A stretch of DNA of 64,000 bases from Gordionus sp. m RMFG-2023 (taxonomy: Eukaryota; Nematomorpha; Gordioida; Chordodea; Parachordodidae). Positions within the stretch are counted from its first letter, which is position 1, and every line of letters begins with the position of its first letter. The stretch is from contig NC_088777.1 of the NCBI RefSeq assembly GCF_954871325.1, forward strand, positions 22,111,366-22,175,365, written 5' to 3'. This document shows positions 23,901 through 38,900 of this stretch, one piece after another. A model generated the notes under the pieces. The model was not told where the DNA came from, searched no databases, and saw only the letters and a program-made list of their open reading frames with translations. The position numbers and the translations under genes were made by a program.

Positions 23901-26900
23901 CAAAAAGACCCTGAAAAATAAAATTGAAATTTATACCCCAAAATTCCCAATATACATCACCACAGATTTAAAACGAAGTAATATCCATTATGGCAGATAT
24001 GGTGCTTGAACATATTTCAGACAAATATGATAAAAGCGAGATGCCTTTTTTTTGTCTTAAGGCTGATGAGACAAAAGATGCTTCAGGTTGTGAAAACCTG
24101 AGCATAATAATTCGCTATATTTTTTCTGGAGAAATCCAAGAAAATTTAATAGGAATCATTAATTTAGAGTGTCTTTCTGCTGAAAGCCTTACAGATTGCA
24201 TTTTAAAGCAACTTAATGATCTAAATATTAATTCAGCTAATATAATAAGCCATCATATGATGGTGCAAACGTTATGTCTGGCCGAAATGGAGGAGTGCAA
24301 ACACTTCTTCAAAAAAAAATTAATAAAAATGTTCCTTTTATACATTGCTCAACCACAAGTTGCATCTTGTGGTTCAAAATTGGTATAATAATATTGTTAT
24401 TATTTATAATTTTTTTAATTTATCAAATGCATTGTATAATTTTTTCAGGCGTTTTAACGTATCCTGTAAATATACAGGCCACACCCTTAAGAGACTTTTA
24501 GACCAGAGGTGGACTGGTCATTTGGAAACATCTTGCATTATTTATGAGAATTTTGAGGCTATTGGTGAAGTAGAACTCTTAATTCAGAGGTTTCAATTCA
24601 TGATTCAGTCGAAGCCTCTGGTCTTTTATCTCAATGTATTAATATAAATTACATTATATTAGCCATCATAATTTATGAGATATTAATTACAATAGATCCA
24701 CTAAATAAGTATTTACAATCAGTAGGTACTAATCTAGTGGATGCTAAAAATTGTATTGATTCTACTATCAATATATTAAAAAATAAAAGAAGTGATAATT
24801 CTTTTGCTTTGATTATGATTAAGGCTGAAAAACTTTTATCAAAATTTAATCTCACTCCCCAAAAATCATCACGGGTACGTAAAACGCCTAAAAATTTCCA
24901 AGATTTTTTAGTTGATAGCAAACTAGAATTCGATTGTGAAAAAGACTCCAATTGGAGTTCTTTAAAAAGGATATATTATGAAATTATAGATAACTTTGTG
25001 GATCGTTTTTTAGACCGATTTACAGAAGATGATTTTAATCTTTTTTCATCTTTTAATACATTGTTCCCCCTTGACCCTGATTATTTTTTATCAGATAAAA
25101 TGGCCACATTAAAATCCCTGTTAAACTTAAATATGGAAACACTGCATCATGAAATGAAGATAGCAAAAGGATTGCTAGCTTCGGAAGCTAAAGAAAATCA
25201 TAATTTTGAAAATATCTTACATATTATGTATAAAAAAAAATATAATCATGCATTTAAATAATTATATAAATGCTACTCAGCAGCGATAATCATTGGAATA
25301 TCAACGGCTTCTTGTGAGGCCTCGTTCTCTACATTAAAGAGAGTTTTATCGAGCAGTAGAGAGTCTTTGAAGGATAAACGTAAACAAAATTTAGTATTAA
25401 TAGCGTATGAAAAAAGAATAACGCAGAATTTATCTTTTAGTTCATTTATATTAAAATTTAAAAATCGCCGTATTCTACTATAGTAATATTTTGTTTTGTA
25501 TATGCATATTAAGTATTATTTTGTTTTGTATATTCATATTATAGTATTATTTTGTTATTAAATTTTTAATAAAAATAGGAAAAAATTTCTATGAATGCGT
25601 AATTATTTGTTTGATTTTAAAAAAAATAGTGCCCCCCCCCCCATAAGTAAGCACTTGGCCCCCCTAAGTGAAAATTCCTGGCTACGGCCCTGTTTCTTGA
25701 TTTAAATATCTCTATTAAACCATTTAAAAAAATGATGTAAATAGTTCATTCTAAAACTCAGGCCACAATATGATACCGAAATATATCATTCTAAATAAAG
25801 AAAATTAAAAAAATATCTAGGGATGTAACGATATTGGACGATTATTCATCTTTTATAAAGTCTCAGTTATCAGCCGGTATTATTAACTTTCCGATATGAT
25901 CCGATAAAATGGCGTCTTAATTTTAAAAAATTTTCAGTTGGCTTTATTATTAATTCAGCCATTATAAAAGATATTAGTTGAGAAAATGCATCAATTAGTA
26001 TGTTATTCCATTTATATTACTTAAAAAAGAACTTGCTAATCATTACGAGCACAGACTATAAAAAATGCAATGTATAAAATATATCTATATTTATCGGAGA
26101 CCTATAGAGACACCATTTTATTTTTCAAATATGTTTTTCGGCACGGCCCAACCTATTTTATATTTTCAGGCCCCCGGGTATATTTAAAAAAATTAAACAG
26201 GAGACGGGTCTGTAGAGCTCTGATATTTATTGGAAAAATTACTTATTTTAGTAACAAATTTAGATCCTCATTTTTCAATGCAATTAATACTTTATAGACA
26301 AAATTTATTTCGACAATGCATTGACATCAACTCTTGTGAATTAATTCATCCAGTTTACATAAAAAATTTAATTTATTTATATATTATTATTAATAATAGA
26401 AAATTAAAATATAGACATGGAAGAAATCCCATCAATATCAGCAACCAATTCAACTGGCATATTTAGTTTGAGGGTGCTGTAGGCAGTCAGTTAGTATTGA
26501 TGTATTAGTTTTTTTTTGTTATATAAAATAATTGGTTTGGTTGGTTATTTTTTTTTTATATATTTGTTTATTTTTAAATTAGTAATTGTAAAAAAATAAT
26601 AATAATTATCAGAGACCTGCAGAGGTACCATTTGCACGGCCCTGATTAAAAAATTTCGTGCCCGGCCTGGATTTTTTTTTTCAAAAATATTTTACGGCCC
26701 GGCCCGGGTTTAAAAATTTTAGGCCCGGTTCGAATATTAATTTTTTTATATAATATTCGACCTGGTATATACAAAAAATTTATCTATTTGGTATTTTATC
26801 ATATTTTTCGGCGAGTATTATCATTTAATAAGCCATATTAGCTAATGTTGTTAAACGGCTCGTTTTGAGCCGATTTTTAAATGGCTAACTCAATATTTTG

Positions 26901-29900
26901 CCAAAAAAATATTAACTAAGCCTCGAAATTTCGATACTATATGTCTAGACCTTTGCTCCTTTTATGAGCAAAATTTTCAGGCTTGCATAATATTTTTCTG
27001 GATAAAAAACTGAGTTAGCCGTGCCGTTTAGCAACACTACTACATATTTTATTTTATTTTAAACAGACATTTAGTATATTACAAATTGATACTATAAAAA
27101 ATTTGTGTAAATAATTTTGAGAATATACTATATTAATTGTATTTATAAAAAAAATAAAACTTATATTTTAATTAATAAAAAATATAACATATATTATATA
27201 ATAATGTATTTATTACCTATTATCCTTTGCGTATTTATTCCATGGCGGAAAACTATAATTATATTATGTAATAGATACTATGAGTGTTAGCTAGTGTTAA
27301 CTTTCACCAAATATTATATTAATCATAATATATAATCATTATAATCATATCTAATGGACGAATATAATAATTCATGTTGTATAAATTTTTTCAAAAAATA
27401 CGGCCCGGCCCCATAGACCCAGGTATTTTTAAAAAAAAAATTTCAGGCCCGGCCCAGGTTTTTAAAAAAAAAAAATTCGGCCTGGCCTGGGTATATTTTA
27501 AAAATTAAACAGGTCTCTGATAATTATTATTATAATAATGGAATATATATATCATTAAAAAAATAAATAGGATTATCATTTAGGATTTTATTATTATATT
27601 TAAAAAAAGATTTTTTTTTGGTTTTTAAAAAGGTTTGTAAAAATATTGTTTTTTTAAAATAGAAATAGAGAAAAATTTAGTTTTCAGAATTTAGTATTTG
27701 GTGTAATAATTTTGTATAAGGAGAAAATTAAAGATAAAACAAGTAAAAAAAAGGATTTGTAAGAAAAAAAAAGGAAACAAAAAAAAAGAAACTCTTAACC
27801 AAAGTTATAAAAAAAAAGGAAATAAAAACTCGGAATAGATCTTATTAAAACAACCGATCCTACATCTCCTTTGTAGCATTAAATTTGTCAGAGGGGATCT
27901 TATGCTCTACTGGTAAAGCAAATGAAGAGTCTAGTTTAATTAATAATACCAAGAAAATTGCATGTATCCCTTGAAATTGAAAATTATCTAAGGAACCCTA
28001 TAAATAATAATTATCAATTCCTTTAAAATATTGGGCTGTGAACTGCTATAGATGTCCCAATCTTTCTAAACTTGCTCATCAATATAGCAAAACCTGTCAC
28101 AAGTGTAACATCAGAATCTGTTTTTAGAGAAGCTGATGATATTGACAGCCTATCAATGCAGGTTGACCTTGGATAAGTCAGAAATTTTAGTATTTATGAA
28201 AAGAAATCTTCGATATATTAATTTTAATTTAAATATCTATTCAAAATTTCCAGGTATATTTGTATAATTACTATATAAATCAGATCTGCAAAAGTGCCAT
28301 TTGCACGGTCCAGCCCGGATATTTTAAAAATTTATTACATTTAATTTTAATTTTTATAGCTAATAATGGCGATTTAACATATTCGATTTTAAAATATATG
28401 GCCCGGCATTTTTAAGCCTGACACGGGTATATTTAAATATAAAATATGGCTCGACCCGTGTACCCAGACTTAGGGCCTTATTAACAAGCAGGTGGCGCTC
28501 AGACCATTTTCAACTGCTATATAAATTCTTAAGTAAAATTTTGTTGGGATGATATTAAATTTATTTAATATTGGCAATTAATATAAGGGAATGCATGAGT
28601 TATTAAAATATAAAAAACTAAGTAGTATTTAGTTGAGAGATGGACAATTAAATTTTGTTTAGGGGGAATAAAATATCCGCCCAATTAATATTGAGAGAGT
28701 GTGTATTGTCACCTTTAATTATTTGTAATTAAATAAAAAGTGTTAAATTGTATTAACGAAGGTTAATCTAATTTTGTGTAAATATTTTCTCTAAGTAAAT
28801 AAAATTTAGATGACTATATCTCAGCTAAATATTAATTAATTTTTACATTATTTTATAATATATTCCAATAGTTATAAATATTAAATAAAATATTTAATAA
28901 AATTGAAGCGAAATTTCATTTTATAAATTAGTATAACAAATATGAGCGAACTATTTCTACTCTTGGTGTGATATTTTAAAGTTCTGCCGGTCTGGCAATA
29001 ACATCATTAATAAATAGTCCCAGATAGTGACGCGAAAAATATTAATATAATATTTTCTCCCTATTGTTTCTTTTTTGCCTATTGAACATTACAAATGATG
29101 CTAAACAAATCAGGAGGTGGTAAATATTTGCTATTCACTTTTATATCAAATTTTGTAAATAAATAAAATAGATAAAACATCATCAAATTTTAAAATTCAT
29201 TGTTCAATAAACTCTAATGCATAAAAATAAAATAAAGTAGAAAATAAATATTTTGAATTTTTTTCTTATGATTCGATTAAATCAATCCATTTATAAAATA
29301 TAGATGTAACTCAAAAAAATACTTTCTAAAACTATCTAATATGATATAAAAATGGAGTCTAGTTTTTAATGAACAAAATATTTGATATTAAAAGCTTACA
29401 TCCAATAATCCCAAACATAACGAGTAAGACCGGATAAAAAAATCTGAAGGCCACCGCTATTACCAATTCGTGAGCCAGCGCTGATATTTGAAAGACAGCT
29501 AACATTGCCAATGGCCGGCTAAGTCCTTTTCCCCAAAACTAGTCATACAATATTAAAATTATTAATACACCTAATATATTTTACAGCACAATGTGCAATA
29601 AAAACTTCAATTAAATAATCCATTTCTATTTAATATTTTATGTATTTACTAACTTTTTTATAATTGATGTTAATTTTCATATAATATTAATGAAAAATGA
29701 TGAGTATTTAGTTAATAAAAATTATATATTGTGAGGACCTTTCTTTAGCTGATATTAATAATTTATAACTAGTATCTTATAATAAAAAAATATTTGTATA
29801 AAATACTAAACAATTTTTAAATAAATACAGGCTCAACTTTTTTTAATTTGTTACTGCTTAATTTATAAATACTGCCTAAATTTACTGCCCAAAAAAATCA

Positions 29901-32900
29901 TAGCCATCTCATATTACTAATCCTAGCTCAAGGCCTTAACCCATATTTGGTTTAGGCATAATCACTCAATTTTAAATGTCCAAATCTCTTTTTATTAAAT
30001 TCTGCATATTTTTAATACCCCAGTTATTATTGGTTAATGATAAATACTGCCAAAACAACATATAGAAATTTTCTAAAACACAACCTAATTTGTTAAACAA
30101 CGACTAAATATTTTTTAGAATGCAATAAAATCCATTTTTTATATATTAAGTTGTGAAATCATGCGGTCGCCTCCTCCGATCTATTATATATCATAGCCCC
30201 TAGGACGGAAACACCAAGTTGACTTCAGAGAAAAATATGATCCTTGCTCGAACCCAAAACCATCGGATTGGCAAGCGACTCTCTTATCGACTAGACCACA
30301 GATGCTTTCCAAAAATTACGATTTATCAAATATTTATAACCAAATTAGGCAGTATTTAACCAAATGAAAAATAAAATAAGTAAAATATCAATTAGTTAAA
30401 CACTGCCTAGTAAATATCATAAACCGATGTTATTTTTGTTAATTTATATTTTACCCTTTCCAAAGTTGATTTTTTTTACTTATCATTAAAAATCCTAATT
30501 ATTCTATTGTTATAAAATTATTTGCTCTTTTTTATTTAAATTTGTTTCTCAAAAAAAAAAATAAGTATATTTAACGATTATTAACAAATTAAATTTTATA
30601 TACTTGTTCAATTTGTTCATTAAACAAATTAAATTAAGCATAGATAAATTTTTATTTATAATAATAATATGGCCCACCAAAACCAATCTTTATACTTACC
30701 TAATTTATTATATATTTAAATGATATCTTGAAAACACTGGTTAAAAAGGTATTTCACGCTAGGACACAATACCTGACCTGACCATATTTTTACCTTACCA
30801 GATTGCCTTTGAAGGTTTTATTGGAAAATTATAATTTCACATGTAGAATTGAATTAATAAAGAATTCATATTCATTTCTATATAAAAATATCTAACCATT
30901 CTCAAATCCCTGTAAACGTAAATATAGAGCCAATCATGAACTACAACATTCCACGTTCTGTAATATTGGGTAAACGATGTAGAGTTCCACCAATCCTATA
31001 AAAATATATTTCGATAGAATACAAATTAAAAATTCTTGATATAATGAAGAATAAATAGATCTATAAGATTAACAAACAAATTGCAAGTAATTTTAAATAA
31101 CCTTAAAAAATATATCAAATTCCATGAAAAGCGAAATATTTAAATTTATTTTATATAAATGTCAATTTCAATAAATTGCTACATGCTGAATTGGAGTAAT
31201 TATATAATTAGTCAGCATGGCAGTTATTTTTCGCCAAATTCAAAAGTAGTCAATTTGTCATAAAGGTCACTATATAAAGGTTAATGTTAAAAACATTTTG
31301 GCATATTTTTAATTTATTTAAATTCATTGAAAACCTTATAAAACATTCTATCGGCAAATCTGAGCATTTCAGCAAAAGCATTTAACCAGGAATGCAGGAC
31401 ACCAAAAAACGCTATGATTAGCACCATAGTTCCGGGTAACATGGAACCGAATACGGACAAAATCATGGTCTATGATTAAAAATGACAAATATATTATCAA
31501 AATAATGTATTTTCGAAATTTTTAGTACCTTTTTCTGATCTTACTTTTGAAACGTAGTAAATAAAGGCACATCTCCTTAACTATACAAATTGGCATATTA
31601 ATTAGGACACCAAACCACTCTTTTTCACCGATATCAATCATATATTTGAATTGATATATACTTTTTACCTAAATTTTATCCATATCTTATTTGATTTACA
31701 GGTAAGGAAGAATAAATACTTGGTGTCGGTATCGATCAACACTTTCAATTTGGTACCCAAAATAATGATTAACGCATAAATAAAAACATTGAACTACAAT
31801 AAGCCATGCATTGAACTATAAATTTCTGAACAGATAAGAAAAAAGGCGTTGTAAAATTTTCCTTCCTATTTCTAAAATTTTTTAACAAGTGCCAATCCAC
31901 ATATTCTTCATTGATCCGATCCGATATTTTTTAATGTTGGTTCACAACCGATGCGATTTTTATATTGATTTTTACCAACCCTCTATGAACCAAATGTAGT
32001 TAAAAATCCATTATGCAAAAATCGAATTATGGATTTAATTTTATTTTAATATTTTTATTTCTACAATTAAGATAAGTCTATATAATTAAAAAAAAAATTA
32101 TAATTGATAAAAAAAATATATATTATTATTTTAAATATTTATTTCAAATTACATAATATATTTGTTTATTACTTATTATTATTATGTATATAGATTTGTG
32201 TTATATAAAAGTGATTTAACAATAAAAATATTTTATATAATTTTAGAATTGCAATTGAATTGGATATAAAATATAACTGATCATTATAATATTTAAATGA
32301 CATAAATTATGGCATAATTAAATTATATTAAAAATCAAAACCATTGGTATCTTTACAGAACAAAAAATTAGATATGGCATCGGATCGGTAGTCGGTCGAT
32401 ATCAATTTAATATCGGGAATATCGGATTGGATCGGCCTCCAAAAAGTGGTATCGGTACACCCCTAGTGGAAATAATTTTAAAACTATTTTTTAATACATA
32501 TAAAACATGCACATTATTAAGAATATTGAAAATGAACATTTTTAAAAAAAAATTAAAAAATAAACATTAAAAAAATATATAGGTCATGGCGGCATTGAAC
32601 TGTGAGTAGAGACTAGATTTGTTGTTTTAGATAAAAACACTTGTTAAAATCTCTAGATTTTAATGAGATTCTAAGTACGAAGAATTTTAAAATTTTATAG
32701 GTGCAGGGCCAAAATTCCTTAAAGTGGTCGTTACCAAGCAAAAAATATATTAGTTAAAGGAGGGTATTTATTAAATTTTCGTATCTCCGTTTAAATAATG
32801 CATTCCGGAAGGGAATTGCTGGCACATACATTAATACATGTATAATCCCCAGCTAATTTTCTTCCTTCCTTGAATGAGAATGTAATAATGCCTTGACTTA

Positions 32901-35900
32901 CAGTCAGCTGCGTTGAGTCTTACGTGTTAAATGTAGGTGGGTGCCCTGCTATATTGAAAATCTTGTCTAATATAGTATTGATTGTTTGATGCCGGATGCT
33001 TCTCCTCCACTGAATTTACAGTGGAGGGATGGTAGCCATTCAATTGACTGTCGTTTTATCCAAAACACAAGTGTAAGGAAAAACAATTTGACATCCTAAG
33101 CGTAAACATAATACTATGCATTCCCCAGCACTGTGAAGTCCAAAATTAGAAATAGTTTACGCCACTCATAGCCATTATCCAGGCTGGCAAACTTTAAATA
33201 TGGCACTGCTTCAGGTTGCAAGTTCGAATTATGAAAAATGACGCAACGGTATTAAGTTATTTATAGTAAGTATCTGTCAGAATTTATTTATTTCCAATTT
33301 AAGACAAGTTTCATATTACACATTACTGGTAATGTAAGCTAAATAATAATTCTTTTTTTTACTGATAAAAATCAATAAATCTACTGAAAAATATATAGGG
33401 GACTTGGCAACCCATTAATCGCATTTTAAAATTAAATAGATTATAAGGGTTAAATATTATCCTAATATAGCTTTTATTAGTATGCATCTATAAACAAAAA
33501 ATGTTTTGAAATAACCAACTATTAAAATTTTTATTTAAGAAATAAAATTTTGATGTAAAATTCAAAAGATTTTTACATGACAGAATTTTAATTTTTAATT
33601 ATATAATCAATTATTATAAATTAAATTTTATAGCAAAGTTTTAACTCTCTTTTATAATTTGAGAAAGTTTTATGAGTATTTATTTTCTCCAGATATTATT
33701 TTCATCATGATTAGTCAATTTAGAGCTAGCGGGACTTGCTAACCCATACATGTTAATTATGGCAGTTAATATGAAAAAATATTTTAAAATCGTGGAAAGA
33801 TAATTTCATGGCTGTGTATGATTGGTATTTAGTATTAATCCTAAGCATAATCTCTCCTTAAGATCCTTATTATTATATTTCCAAAATGTTTATTAAATTA
33901 ACCAAAATATGTTTAATTTTATATATAATGAGCTTCAATTTAAAAGTATTATGATATTTTGAACAATATAATAATAAATTTATTTCAATTCATTATATCC
34001 TAAAAAATTAATGGTTTAGAAAACCCTCAGCTTTGCCTAACCTGACTATTGAGGCGTATTGAACAAAATTTCAACTCTTAAAAAAATTAAGTTTCAAAAA
34101 TATTATTACATTCTTAAAAATGTTTACAAGGCTCTAAAAAAACAAGAGTTTAGCGGATTTTACAAAAATCGGGTCAACTAGCCCCAGTCTCCCCTTGACA
34201 GATAAATATTGAAAAAAGATAATATACTGAAAATTTATACTGAACCCTAGAATACTGAGATTAATATTTAGACTAGCAAAATTAATAAAATATTAAAAAT
34301 TTTGTTATAAAAAAATATATTGGTATTTCGAATTGAAAATTTATACTGAACCCTAGAATACTGAGATTAATATTTAGACTAGCAAAATTAATAAAATATT
34401 AAAAATTTTGTTATAAAAAAATATATTGGTATTTCGAATAAATACTGGTGGAATAGATATGACACTCAATTAAAAAACAATATTTGATATGATTGGAATT
34501 AAAGAATAAAAATACCAGACATGATATTTAAATAATTTAATCAATTTTACTTTTGGAGTCAAGTGATCTTGATTAAAATGTTTGAAAACCGGTATACAGA
34601 ATCTTACAAATATGTAATATGTATAGAAAAGGCAAGTCAGAACTTGTGCTAAATTCGATACAACGTAGTTCCATCTGATTATATTTGTTCTATAAGATAA
34701 ACACAATTAAAAATGATTAGAATATCAGACAAAATTTGCATTCAGGGTCCATATTTTAATAAGAAATATAATATTATTGAATAACATTTATTTAAAAAAA
34801 CCTAGGATAATTGTCTCTGTATATTAATGTAGGAGCGAATAGGAAATATAAGTATTTTGAGAAATTAGGAGTGGTTTCCTCAATATCCTGAGACGTTAAA
34901 AGGCGTTTCTTTAGCTTAAGGTCTTTAAGAAAAATAATAAATTAAGTAAAATAAATGTCAAAAAACCTTTTTCGAGTGTTTTAACTTTGACAATGTTTTC
35001 GTGCACGAAGGAATGAACTTTCATCAATAAACGGAGCTTTATATCATAATATCAATATTGATAGCGAAAATAATATAATTGTTTAATTTCATATAACTTT
35101 ACAGCCCGATTTATGAATGTCATTTGCCAGTCAAAAAATGACACCCCCAAAAATATGAATGAATAACATCGTAGCTTGATTATTTTAGTGCTCTAATTAC
35201 GTTTTAATTTAAAATGTCAAGAAGTTCCAAATCATTATCTTTTAGCTACAAAACCAATTGATAAAAGAAAATTTGGGGTTCAGCATTTCTAATTCTTATT
35301 AATATTATAAAAAATTTTAAAAAATAACTGGATCAATGTATTGACAAAAATAAACAATAAAGTTGAAATAATAAAAATATCTCTCAATTTATAAAGCTAG
35401 AATCAACCTTATTAAAATGTCAAGTAGAGCACTCCAATCATCATGCGACGATTTAATCAATATTAAGAATGAAAATATTGGTTCATAACTTTTTTCTAAG
35501 TCTGCGGACTGAAACCAGGTTTTTTTGAACTCAAACCCACATATTTATTGGGTTCACGTTCTGTAATGAAACCTTTAAAAAAATTTCTGAGCCCGGGACC
35601 CTCTTAAAAATTTTAAGGACCAAAAACCCTTAAAAACTCCCATCAATATAGTTTAAATGCCCCAACATGCAATTTTTAAATATAATAATTAACTTGTTCA
35701 AGCATAATAAGAAATGATGAGGCTGGAGGTAGATCGTAAATCATTAAAATAAAATATATTGGTATAGCCAAAAACAGAATTTGATAGGTGACATATAAAA
35801 AAAGCCAAAACGTGCAAACTAAATTCCGGAAATTGCACTTTTTAAGAGTCCTGAATACTTTTACGAGTGATTTTGAAGCATCTTTGCTAAAATTTGAATC

Positions 35901-38900
35901 GTTGTCGACCCCACTACTTTCTAAATTATAATGTATTATAGTTTCTTTAAAAATAAATTAGGGGATATGGAGTCTGTTAGGGTTTTAAGAATTGAAATCT
36001 AAAATTCCCACGTCATAGGAATCTTTTAAAAGCCTGGAATAATTAAAATGTGGCGTTTTCGACTGTTCATTCGTAAGTCATTATTGATTTAGTAAAATGA
36101 ACAAATCTATAATTATTATAGCTTTATAGAATAATTTATATCAACTTTATCTAAAAATCAATTTTCTAATTTTGATTAACATTTTTTAAGTTTATAACAA
36201 ATATAAAATAGTTTTATTTATTTTATTTGGTAATAAAAATTTTAACGCATGGTAAAGAACAAAAAGGTATTTTTAAAATGTAAAATATCTTTAAAAATTT
36301 GTTGGAATGTATAAATTTTTGGTTAGTAGACGAGTTATATATACTATACATATTGATTATTTATTTTAATTAAACTTAATTGTACCTTTTTAAAAATATT
36401 TTTTAAAAAAATTGTGCTATTTTCGTAAAATTTTGATAAAATTAAACGAAAAGTTAGAACCGTATAATAATCAAGCGAAGATTTCACAAAACTCAGTTAA
36501 ATTGAAAAAAGGGATTCAAATTTAAAAATTTCGGATTAAATTTTTCTTTGCAAGAAAGGGTGAGCAAGTTATAAATCTTAAGCAACGGACGGGCGTTGCA
36601 GACTTTTAATTTACATCATTTTATTACACATTATTTTCAATTATCGCAAAAAAAATTCGTTCATCATTGAATCTTTTTTTATTACCCAAAGGTGTAGATG
36701 GATCAGTATTTGGATAATGCACCCAATCATTATTATTGTTTGCACTATTATTATTATTACCATTGCGATCCAAATCATTGTGTATATTTCTCATTCTTAA
36801 CCCAGAGGAGTCTCCTATGTAATCATAATCCCTTTGGAATTTATTATCTTGATTCAAATGTAAAGTATTTTGAGTGTCATGAGAGTCTTTATCAGGTGTA
36901 TTTTGGGTATACGAATTTCTATCCATGTAGATCATATGGCATAAAACCCAAAAACGAAATATAGGAAATAATATAAGAATGGTGGATATCATCAAGCAAC
37001 ACCAAATAACGATAACATGTGGAAACTGTCCCAGAGAATATGTAATCAGTTGAAAATCCCATACAAATCTAATAAAATGTAAAAATTGTATAATGTAATT
37101 TCAAACTAGTAGCAAAATGTAGGGAATTAGAACGGTGCTTAAGGTAAAACTATTATTCTAGGGGGAGTTTTCTTGAAAAATTTCAAAATATTAATATTAA
37201 GCTTAATCAGAAACCTGTAAAGGTCAATATTTTTGGCCCGGCCTAAATTTTAAAAAAGTGCCGCACCTTCAAATTTATTTGAACTAACATCACAACACAC
37301 AAATAAAAATAGTAATGGGATACATAACAGGGTTTCCCATAAAATAAAAAAGTACGATCAATAAATGAAATTAAATTCCAATAAAAAAGAAAAGGTTCGG
37401 ATCAATAAAGTAAAAGAAACAAAGACTCAAGAAAAGGTCTGAACGAAAAAGTAAAAAAGTCAACAAAAGAAAATCGTTAATTAGAGGTCTCCCGTAGTTT
37501 GAAAAAATTCACCCGCCAGTCCTTTTATTTTGAAAATTTTATTGAGTCCGCCCACTCGATCATTAAAAGTTATTTGATTGATAGATAGGCCCTTTATTTA
37601 TTAGTATATTCTTATATAAACTCATAAAATATATAATATTATAAAATAAAAAGATAATTTTTAATTTAATGAATATAAGCCCATTTTGCTCATTTCGCCC
37701 GAAAAAATGTCAATACTCGGCAAGCGTGGGAGGGGTAAAACCTTCCCGTTTTAGACTTCTAATCTTTATTTATCATATTTTTTGTATTTTTTTCTTTAAA
37801 TTTTAGTTATTTTTAAATATATATTTTTTAAGTCTTTCTTTAATTTTGTGTCAATTTTTGTCATATTTCCTCATTTTTGCTCTTTTGATCATATTGAATT
37901 TATATTTAAAAATATGCATTATAAATCTAGTTTTCAAAATAATTCAAAATTTAAGAATCGAATTGATTGAAGAAAATTTTACAGATCATATCGCATATTC
38001 GCTGGAAAATGATAATTGGAACCTCCTTTTCCTAAATTTGCAATATTAATTTCGATAAAAAAATAATATTTTTCTTAAGCTAAATGAATTACTGTGAAGA
38101 TTGATTTTCTCCAGTCCAAACATGATATGTTTCAACTGGCCATAAGATATTATTGAATTATATTTGTAAATTAAAAATTACAATAAATAATTAATATTAA
38201 CATCATATTTTATCATTCAGACTCATCTATTTAATGATAATATTTTATAAATTATTGTCTTTATTATCTGGATAAAGTGCAACTTGATAAGCTGGTAACG
38301 TTAAATAATACTATAACAACCCAGGATATCCTAGGCAGATCAAAAACTTTTTTTAAAATAAATATTACTATTAAAAAATCTTCTAGACGCATTTTATAAA
38401 TCCTAAGATACCAGGGATGTGAACCCGAACCCTCCTGAACCCTCGTATTTTGAATGTACTCGAACCTGGACCCTTTTAAAAAGTGGAGGGTCCAAGGGTT
38501 CTAGACATCTAGGTGTCATAAAAAAATTTCAAAAATAAAAAATAATATAAATTTTTTAAAATTTTAATCAGTTTTTTTGGTGGAATCATTTACAGGGACG
38601 AGAACCCGGACCCTCGATATTTCGCTGAAATAAAATCCTTTTTTAAAATTTAGGGTTCAGGGTTCAAGTTTTTTTTTTAATTTTGAAAAATTTATTTTTT
38701 TATTTTAAACTTTCATTTTATTTATTTTAAATTATATGATAAAAATAATATAATAAAAAAAACATGTAATTAAGCGATTTTTATTTATAAAAGAGTTCAT
38801 ATAAAACAATTGTTTTTTATTCAAAAAAAAATTAATTTTTTAAAAAAAATTTTTGATCATTTTTCGTGGAATATTTTTCTTATATTTAAGAATCGGTCAT

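Noticed and set aside
30240-30310. Functional tRNA gene
   Set aside because: Acceptor and T stems do not pair, and there is no proper 3' half.
36698-36964. Plus-strand open frame rich in Tyr/His/Cys
   Set aside because: It is the complement of SOAT exon 3; its odd composition comes from the Asn-rich loop on the other strand.
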